In this document: in pieces, positions 5,442 to 8,754 of the stretch | Layout of the letters: each line of letters opens with the position of its first letter | Position numbering within the stretch: position 1 is the stretch's first letter | From: an uncultured Ruminococcus sp. | GTDB taxonomy: Bacteria; Bacillota_A; Clostridia; Oscillospirales; Ruminococcaceae | Assembly: GCA_947303535.1 (NCBI GenBank) | Contig: CAMYYQ010000027.1 | Coordinates: forward strand, 1 to 8,754 | Direction: 5' to 3' | Length of the DNA: 8,754 nt | Position numbers and translations under genes: made by a program | The notes under the pieces: model-generated | Seen by the model: only the letters and a program-made list of their open reading frames with translations | Told to the model about the DNA's origin: nothing | Database searches by the model: none

Positions 5442-6351
5442 ACCACGGCTTAACTGTGCCGATTATGTCCTTGACGGAAGCGATGCCCTTGCTGTCAAGC
5501 CAGTCATTCATCTCTTCCACTATCTTTACGGGAGCATATGGGTCTGTGAATATAGCTGCGCCCACCTGTACTGCGGAGGCTCCTGCCATCATAAGCTCGA
5601 TAGCATCACGTCCCGAGGATACGCCGCCCATACCGATAACGGGTATCTTTACAGCGTTTGCTACCTGCCATACCATGCGTACAGCTATAGGGAATACGGC
5701 AGGACCGCTCATGCCGCCTACATTATTATGAAGTATGGGTCTGCCTGTGTTTATATCTATCCTCATGCCGAGGAGAGTATTTATAAGTGAAACTGCGTCA
5801 GCACCTGCGGCTTCAACAGATTTAGCGATATCGGCTATGCTGGTAACATTCGGTGAGAGCTTTACCACAAGAGGCTTCTTTGTTACTGCGCGGACTCTCT
5901 TTGTTACCTCGGCTGCCATTTCGCAGCTTGTACCGAATGCCGCACCGCCCTGCTTTACGTTGGGGCAGGAGATATTCAGCTCTATCATATGAACATCTGT
6001 ATCTTCCAGCTTTGCGGCTACCTCTGCGCACTCATCTGGAGTAGAGCCTGCTATATTCGCAAGAACTACAAGGTCCTTTGTGAGCAGGTAGGGGAGCTCA
6101 GTCTCGATGAAATGGTCGATACCCGGGTTCTGTAGACCTACGGAATTGAGCATACCCGAAGGAGTTTCTGCAATTCTCGGAGCTATATTACCTGTACGCA
6201 GGTGAAGTGTAGTGCCCTTTGTGGCAATACCGCCAAGCTTATTGAGCGGGAAGAGTTCCTCGTATTCTCTGCCGTAGCCGAACACGCCCGAAGCAGGGAT
6301 TATTGGATTTTTAAAGTCTACGCCGCAGACTTTTACGGAAAGATCAGCCAT
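5440..6351 (-). CDS. pyrD: Dihydroorotate dehydrogenase B (NAD+), catalytic subunit
   Basis: The 303-residue TIM-barrel flavoprotein oxidises dihydroorotate to orotate in pyrimidine synthesis. IPASG at 18-22, KGTT at 45-48 and NSVGLQNPG at 69-77 match FMN and substrate contacts. NISCPNV at 126-132 carries the catalytic Cys129 typical of class 1 enzymes (class 2 uses Ser). GMGGVSSGRDAIE (240-252) and GAAIF (264-268) bind the FMN phosphate. Cys as base plus the adjacent pyrK marks this as the class 1B heterotetramer that passes electrons to NAD+. The ATG overlaps the pyrK stop codon by one base (TAATG), and AGGAGG ten bases upstream lies inside pyrK, so translation is coupled and subunits are made together. 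All key residues are present. Confidence 0.97.
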   Translation of the reverse strand: MADLSVKVCGVDFKNPIIPASGVFGYGREYEELFPLNKLGGIATKGTTLHLRTGNIAPRIAETPSGMLNSVGLQNPGIDHFIETELPYLLTKDLVVLANIAGSTPDECAEVAAKLEDTDVHMIELNISCPNVKQGGAAFGTSCEMAAEVTKRVRAVTKKPLVVKLSPNVTSIADIAKSVEAAGADAVSLINTLLGMRIDINTGRPILHNNVGGMSGPAVFPIAVRMVWQVANAVKIPVIGMGGVSSGRDAIELMMAGASAVQVGAAIFTDPYAPVKIVEEMNDWLDSKGIASVKDIIGTVKPW

Positions 6352-7121
6352 TACCAGAGCACCTCCTCAGCATTGAATACAGGACCGTCCTTGCAGACAT
6401 GAGCGAAGTATTCCTCGTCATTTCTTACAGTGCGGCAGGCACAGCCAAGACACGCACCGATACCGCAAGCCATACGCTCTTCAAGGGATATCTGGCAAAA
6501 GATGCCGTTTTCCTTGCATATAGCAGCAACGCCCTTGAGCATTGGCATAGGTCCGCAGGCGTAAACTGCGTCGATGCCGCCTTTTTCAGCAAGCTCCTTG
6601 AGGGGCTGTGTTACGAAGCCGTGGATACCTGCCGAGCCGTCATCGGTGCAGAGGATAGCTTCTGCGCCTGTTTTGCGGAAATCGTCCTGTAATATAACTG
6701 CGGAAGCATTTCTGAAACCGCTTATTGCCACGGCTTTATCACCGTAAGCTTTTGCAAGGGGGAGCATAGGAGGAGTTCCTATACCGCCGCCGATAAGTAC
6801 TACTTTATTATAAGAAGGTTCAACAGTGAAACCGTGTCCGAGAGGGGCGAGCATATCTATGAGGTCGCCTTTGTTGAGCTTTGCTATCTCAGCAGTTCCT
6901 TCTCCTCTTATTTCAAATACTATGCGCAGAGTGCCTTTTTCCTTGTCGATACCGCATATTGAAATAGGTCTGCGGAGAGTATAGCCCTTTGCTCTTATGT
7001 GAACGAACTGTCCCGGACAGGCAACAGCCGCCACTTCGGGACATGAGATAGTGAAGCTGTATATCTCACGGGCAATTGCGGTTTTGTCAGCAATTATGTA
7101 CTGACCTTGAGTATATTTCAT
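6351..7121 (-). CDS. pyrK: Dihydroorotate dehydrogenase B, electron transfer subunit
   Basis: The 256-residue protein is the FAD and [2Fe-2S] partner of PyrD, moving electrons from dihydroorotate through the cluster and FAD to NAD+. The FAD-binding domain shows LRRPISIC at 49-56, the ferredoxin-reductase RxxS signature. The NAD-binding part shows LIGGGIGTPPMLPLA at 109-123 and YACGPMPM at 187-194. The cluster ligands are Cys219, Cys224, Cys227 and Cys243 (CGIGACLGC, then HVC). The length is normal. AAGGAGGT lies four bases ahead of the start. It is the first gene of pyrKD, read from the promoter at 7246-7274 with a leader of about 117 nt. The other pyr genes are not in the window. Confidence 0.97.
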   Translation of the reverse strand: MKYTQGQYIIADKTAIAREIYSFTISCPEVAAVACPGQFVHIRAKGYTLRRPISICGIDKEKGTLRIVFEIRGEGTAEIAKLNKGDLIDMLAPLGHGFTVEPSYNKVVLIGGGIGTPPMLPLAKAYGDKAVAISGFRNASAVILQDDFRKTGAEAILCTDDGSAGIHGFVTQPLKELAEKGGIDAVYACGPMPMLKGVAAICKENGIFCQISLEERMACGIGACLGCACRTVRNDEEYFAHVCKDGPVFNAEEVLW

Positions 7122-7146
7122 ATTGACCTCCTTGAATATAGCGATC

Positions 7147-7185
7147 AGTTATCAATGAGTAGTCATCGGAAATTGTTTGATAACT
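7147..7185 (-). repeat. Inverted repeat in the pyrKD leader
   Basis: AGTTATCAA (7147-7155) is complementary to TTGATAACT (7177-7185), a 9-bp stem around a 21-nt loop. In the pyrKD RNA it ends 26 nt before the start codon and leaves the ribosome binding site free. Confidence 0.5.
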
Positions 7186-7205
7186 ATGCACTAATAACTA
7201 ATAGC
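7178..7205 (-). repeat. Heptamer array, copy 2
   Basis: On the minus strand four contiguous heptamers run from 7205 to 7178: GCTATTA, GTTATTA, GTGCATA and GTTATCA. They follow the same G-first, TTA-last pattern as the arrays at 5242-5259 and 8676-8698. Confidence 0.5.
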
Positions 7206-7211
7206 TCGGAA

Positions 7212-7236
7212 CATAATTTTACATCGTAAGATTATG
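7212..7236 (-). repeat. Hairpin at the 5' end of the pyrKD transcript
   Basis: CATAATTTTAC (7212-7222) pairs with GTAAGATTATG (7226-7236) with one G-T pair and a 3-nt loop. The predicted start of transcription is near 7239, so this hairpin would open the mRNA. Such 5' hairpins can stabilise a transcript or form an operator. Confidence 0.55.
7221..7232 (+). repeat. 12-bp direct repeat, copy 1
   Basis: ACATCGTAAGAT occurs here, just downstream of the pyrKD -10 box, and again at 7471-7482, just upstream of the DUF1836 -35 box. Confidence 0.6.
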
Positions 7237-7245
7237 ATTTATATT

Positions 7246-7274
7246 ATTATACCATATTTTTTTAAACAAATCAA
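7246..7274 (-). promoter_or_regulatory. pyrKD promoter
   Basis: On the minus strand the -35 TTGATT (7274-7269) is followed after 17 bp by an exact TATAAT (7251-7246). TGG just before it makes an extended -10. It fits a sigma-A promoter with start near 7239. Confidence 0.78.
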
Positions 7275-7394
7275 CGTTCAGGGAAAAAGATTTATCGTTT
7301 TTTGACTTATATAACGTAGAAAAGAACGGGCTTGGTTTGTACATATATAATAATGAAGAGAAAAAGAGGTGTGCGCTTCAAAGATGACTCAGCA

Positions 7395-7471
7395 TGAAAA
7401 AGTTTGAAAAAAGCTGAAAAGCAGTGAAATACAATGATAAATTACAAAAAATCCTAAAAAACGGCTCAAAA
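7395..7471. promoter_or_regulatory. Helically phased A-tracts (probable curved DNA)
   Basis: TGAAA starts at 7395, 7405, 7415 and 7425, exactly 10 bp apart, with a degenerate TGATAAA at 7435. A-runs of six at 7446 and 7456 and of four at 7468 continue the rhythm. A-tracts in phase with the helix bend DNA. The block ends 17 bp before the -35 box of the DUF1836 promoter. Confidence 0.55.
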
Positions 7472-7482
7472 CATCGTAAGAT
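7471..7482 (+). repeat. 12-bp direct repeat, copy 2
   Basis: An exact copy of ACATCGTAAGAT at 7221-7232. It lies six bases upstream of the DUF1836 -35 box. Confidence 0.6.
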
Positions 7483-7487
7483 AAGAT

Positions 7488-7523
7488 TTGCGGTTCATGT
7501 GAACTTGTGATATAATCATATCA
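7488..7523 (+). promoter_or_regulatory. Promoter of the DUF1836 gene with embedded inverted repeats
   Basis: TTGCGG (7488-7493), a 17-bp spacer and an exact TATAAT (7511-7516) preceded by TGA form an extended -10 promoter. Two inverted repeats overlap it: GTTCA and TGAAC around TG (7493-7504) in the spacer, and TGATAT and ATATCA around AATC (7508-7523) over the -10. Both are well placed for repression. Confidence 0.7.
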
Positions 7524-7546
7524 TCGTCAGAGAGGAGATAAGGACT

Positions 7547-8116
7547 ATGAATAACAGATTTATTCCCGGAACAACAATGAAATTTTCAGAGCAGGCTCGT
7601 GAATCTGCTTTTTCCATGATATCACCTGTCCTTGAAGCTACAGGAGGACTTACACTTTCTCAGCTGTCCAAGCTCACAGGGCTTGAAGGCACTACTATCC
7701 AGAACTGGATAAAGCGCGGCTGGGTATCTGCTACAAAGGGTAAAAAGTATTCCGAAAAGCAGATAATCAGAATAATCCTTATCAATATGCTCAGAAAGTC
7801 TATGAAGCTGGAGGACATTGCAAATCTTATGAGTTATATAAACGGTGATGTTGAAGATACTTCAGATGATATTATAGAGGATATCCTGCTTTATAATATC
7901 CTTTGCAGGATAATCTTCACAGCAGAGGACGAGGGGGCATTTGATACCGAGCATATAAAGACTCTGGTATCCCGTGAGTTAGCGGATTATTCCAAGGAAG
8001 TCAAGGACATTGACAAGCTCCGAAAAGCCATGTATGTCATGGTTATGGGGTACAGGAGCGGTTGTCTGAGGACTGAAATGGAAAAGGGGCTTGAGGTCAT
8101 TCTTGAAGAAAAGTAA
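7547..8116 (+). CDS. DUF1836 domain-containing putative transcriptional regulator
   Basis: The 189-residue protein matches DUF1836. LTLSQLSKLTGLEGTTIQNWIKRGWV at 35-60 is a MerR-like helix-turn-helix. KKYSEKQIIRIILINMLRKSMKLEDIANLMSYING (66-100) contains the family's conserved Y-S-E-x-Q and I-x-N-M-L-R. The helical remainder (105-187) probably senses or dimerises. A role as a DNA-binding regulator is inferred from the fold; members are mostly uncharacterised in Firmicutes. GAGGAG lies about nine bases before the ATG. The gene follows an extended -10 promoter that carries two inverted repeats, so autoregulation is plausible. It leads two small paralogous genes on the same strand, 49 and 287 bases downstream, with no terminator seen between them. 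Confidence 0.82.
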   Translation: MNNRFIPGTTMKFSEQARESAFSMISPVLEATGGLTLSQLSKLTGLEGTTIQNWIKRGWVSATKGKKYSEKQIIRIILINMLRKSMKLEDIANLMSYINGDVEDTSDDIIEDILLYNILCRIIFTAEDEGAFDTEHIKTLVSRELADYSKEVKDIDKLRKAMYVMVMGYRSGCLRTEMEKGLEVILEEK

Positions 8117-8165
8117 AGAACGGACACATCTTACATGATATAAGGATCAAAGGGAGGTTTTAATA

Positions 8166-8363
8166 ATGAATGTTGTAACAGCATTACTAATGAGCAAAAA
8201 GAAGATCATTAAGTTATTTGAAGTATCAAAGGCTTATTCAGCAGACAGTGCAAAGTCCTTTGATGAACTGGGTATATTCAATCCCGAAGCGACATTTGAG
8301 CTGTTGTACGACAACGTTATCTCTGCTACAGAGGACGGAAAGTATTATCTTAACAAGAATTAA
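8166..8363 (+). CDS. Small putative winged-helix protein A, 65 residues
   Basis: Not a family that can be named. It starts with a short hydrophobic stretch (NVVTALLM), then basic KKK at 11-13 and helix IIKLFEVSKAYS. SAKSFDELGIFNP follows, and the protein ends in VISATEDGKYYLN, which looks like the beta-hairpin wing of a winged-helix domain. It is a paralogue of the next gene: about half of the aligned residues are identical, including SAK, DE, GxxNP and GKYY. Protein A lacks four residues in the helix that would be the recognition helix, so DNA binding may be changed or lost. GGGAGG lies eight bases ahead of the ATG. It sits 49 bases after the DUF1836 gene. A tiny regulator or partner protein is possible; no function is assigned. 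Confidence 0.72.
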   Translation: MNVVTALLMSKKKIIKLFEVSKAYSADSAKSFDELGIFNPEATFELLYDNVISATEDGKYYLNKN

Positions 8364-8403
8364 AGCATAAAAACATTATAAACTGATTTAAAGGAGAATT
8401 GTT

Positions 8404-8622
8404 ATGGCAAGTATTTTACCAGCATTAGTTTTAAGACAGAAAAGAATAGTAAAATTGCTCGAAAAAGCAGGAGCATTTTCAAAAGAAAGTGCGAAAGGTC
8501 TTGATGAGATAGGCTTGTTAAATCCGAATACGTTTTCTGGTTTGACAAAGAAGTTGGTAAAAGATAATATCATATCAGTAACAGATGAAGGAAAATATTA
8601 TATAACACACCATCAGATGTAA
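8404..8622 (+). CDS. Small putative winged-helix protein B, 72 residues
   Basis: Paralogue of the preceding small gene. The order is hydrophobic ASILPALVL, basic RQKR, helix IVKLLEKAG, helix SKESAKGLDEIG, a longer helix NTFSGLTKKLVKDN, and a wing-like IISVTDEGKYYIT. This is the helix-helix-helix-wing order of a minimal winged helix-turn-helix, with the third helix intact, unlike in protein A. AAAGGAG lies seven bases ahead of the ATG, and 40 bases separate it from gene A. It uses more A/T-ending codons (TTA, AAA, GTA) than gene A, which hints at older divergence or separate origin rather than a very recent duplication. The role is unknown; regulation together with the DUF1836 protein is a guess from position. 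Confidence 0.72.
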   Translation: MASILPALVLRQKRIVKLLEKAGAFSKESAKGLDEIGLLNPNTFSGLTKKLVKDNIISVTDEGKYYITHHQM

Positions 8623-8626
8623 TAAT

Positions 8627-8678
8627 GGTTGAGTTAGGGAAGTATTATCATCATTTACACTTATCATGCAACTCAGCC
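8627..8678 (+). repeat. Long-loop inverted repeat after small gene B
   Basis: GGTTGAGTT (8627-8635) pairs with AACTCAGCC (8670-8678) with one G-U pair, across a 34-nt loop. It begins four bases after the stop codon and is followed by only short T-runs. It may help end transcription but is not a typical terminator. Confidence 0.35.
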
Positions 8679-8698
8679 TTTAGCCTTTAGCTATTAGC
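8676..8698 (+). repeat. Heptamer array, copy 3
   Basis: GCCTTTA occurs twice in tandem (8676-8682, 8683-8689), followed by GCTATTA (8690-8696) and GC. It shares the 7-bp unit of the arrays at 5242-5259 and 7178-7205. Confidence 0.5.
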
Positions 8699-8705
8699 AA
8701 ATGTG

Positions 8706-8718
8706 TCGCCTTCGGCGA
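8706..8718. repeat. Short hairpin near the window end
   Basis: TCGCC (8706-8710) pairs with GGCGA (8714-8718) around TTC. A weaker imperfect inverted sequence follows at 8734-8751. Together with the heptamer array it suggests another intergenic repeat cluster that runs past the window. Confidence 0.4.
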
Positions 8719-8754
8719 ATAATTTAAATAATGTGAGCGTAAGCGAACACTTTC

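Larger units (their letters stand above)
7122..7546. other. 425-bp divergent regulatory region
   Basis: No gene is supported between pyrK and the DUF1836 gene. The region holds, from left to right, the pyrKD leader with two hairpins and a heptamer array, the pyrKD promoter, about 120 bp without clear signals, a run of A-tracts spaced near 10 bp, and the DUF1836 promoter. A 12-bp direct repeat occurs once near each promoter. Confidence 0.8.

Noticed and set aside
7346..7397. Promoter (TATAAT at 7346-7351) with a 14-codon frame starting at 7353
   Set aside because: No -35 box at a normal distance, no ribosome binding site, and the frame is too short to support.
8139..8144. Extra -10 box (TATAAG with TGA before it) ahead of small gene A
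   Set aside because: No matching -35 box, and the start of transcription would fall in the ribosome binding site.
8388..8573. Minus-strand open frame of 61 codons opposite small gene B
   Set aside because: Gene B has a good ribosome binding site and a paralogue next to it; the opposite frame has neither.

Overview
The window reads as chromosomal DNA of a low-to-mid GC Gram-positive anaerobe of the Clostridia, most likely a Ruminococcus-like member of the Oscillospiraceae. This is inferred from the strong AGGAGG-type ribosome binding sites, a class 1B dihydroorotate dehydrogenase pair (pyrK-pyrD), a DUF1836 regulator, a gut-Clostridia-style C1 peptidase lipoprotein and intergenic hairpin repeats. 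The species cannot be fixed from the sequence alone.

Layout. (1) 5-832, plus strand: a secreted alpha/beta hydrolase, ending at a bidirectional terminator shared with a convergent gene. (2) 896-1474, minus: an XRE-type regulator with three membrane segments; its promoter carries an inverted repeat over the -10 box. (3) 1691-4504, minus: a probable operon transcribed in the order C1-peptidase lipoprotein, trmL, degV, ending in a terminator at 1651-1676. (4) 4505-4772: a 94-bp divergent gap with a 23-bp inverted repeat, then a 57-codon plus-strand gene for a small membrane-anchored protein that overlaps the 3' end of ruvX by 8 bp. (5) 4765-5193, minus: ruvX. (6) 5207-5441: five perfect hairpins packed between ruvX and pyrD. 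Three share a GTAG...GC frame and have covarying stems; two 33-nt hairpins flank them. (7) 5440-7121, minus: pyrK and pyrD, translationally coupled, with a good promoter at 7246-7274 and a leader of about 117 nt. (8) 7122-7546: a 425-bp divergent regulatory region with a 12-bp direct repeat and phased A-tracts. (9) 7547-8622, plus: a DUF1836 regulator followed by two tandem paralogous small proteins with a minimal winged-helix look. (10) 8623-8754: repeat-rich intergenic DNA running off the window.

Functionally the window mixes housekeeping genes (pyrimidine synthesis by PyrK/PyrD, tRNA wobble methylation by TrmL, the RuvX nuclease-fold protein, fatty-acid binding by DegV/FakB) with cell-surface proteins (hydrolase, lipoprotein peptidase) and regulators (membrane XRE protein, DUF1836 protein, two small winged-helix candidates). 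The least explained parts are the hairpin cluster between ruvX and pyrD, the heptamer arrays found at three intergenic sites, and the DUF1836 gene with its two small followers.
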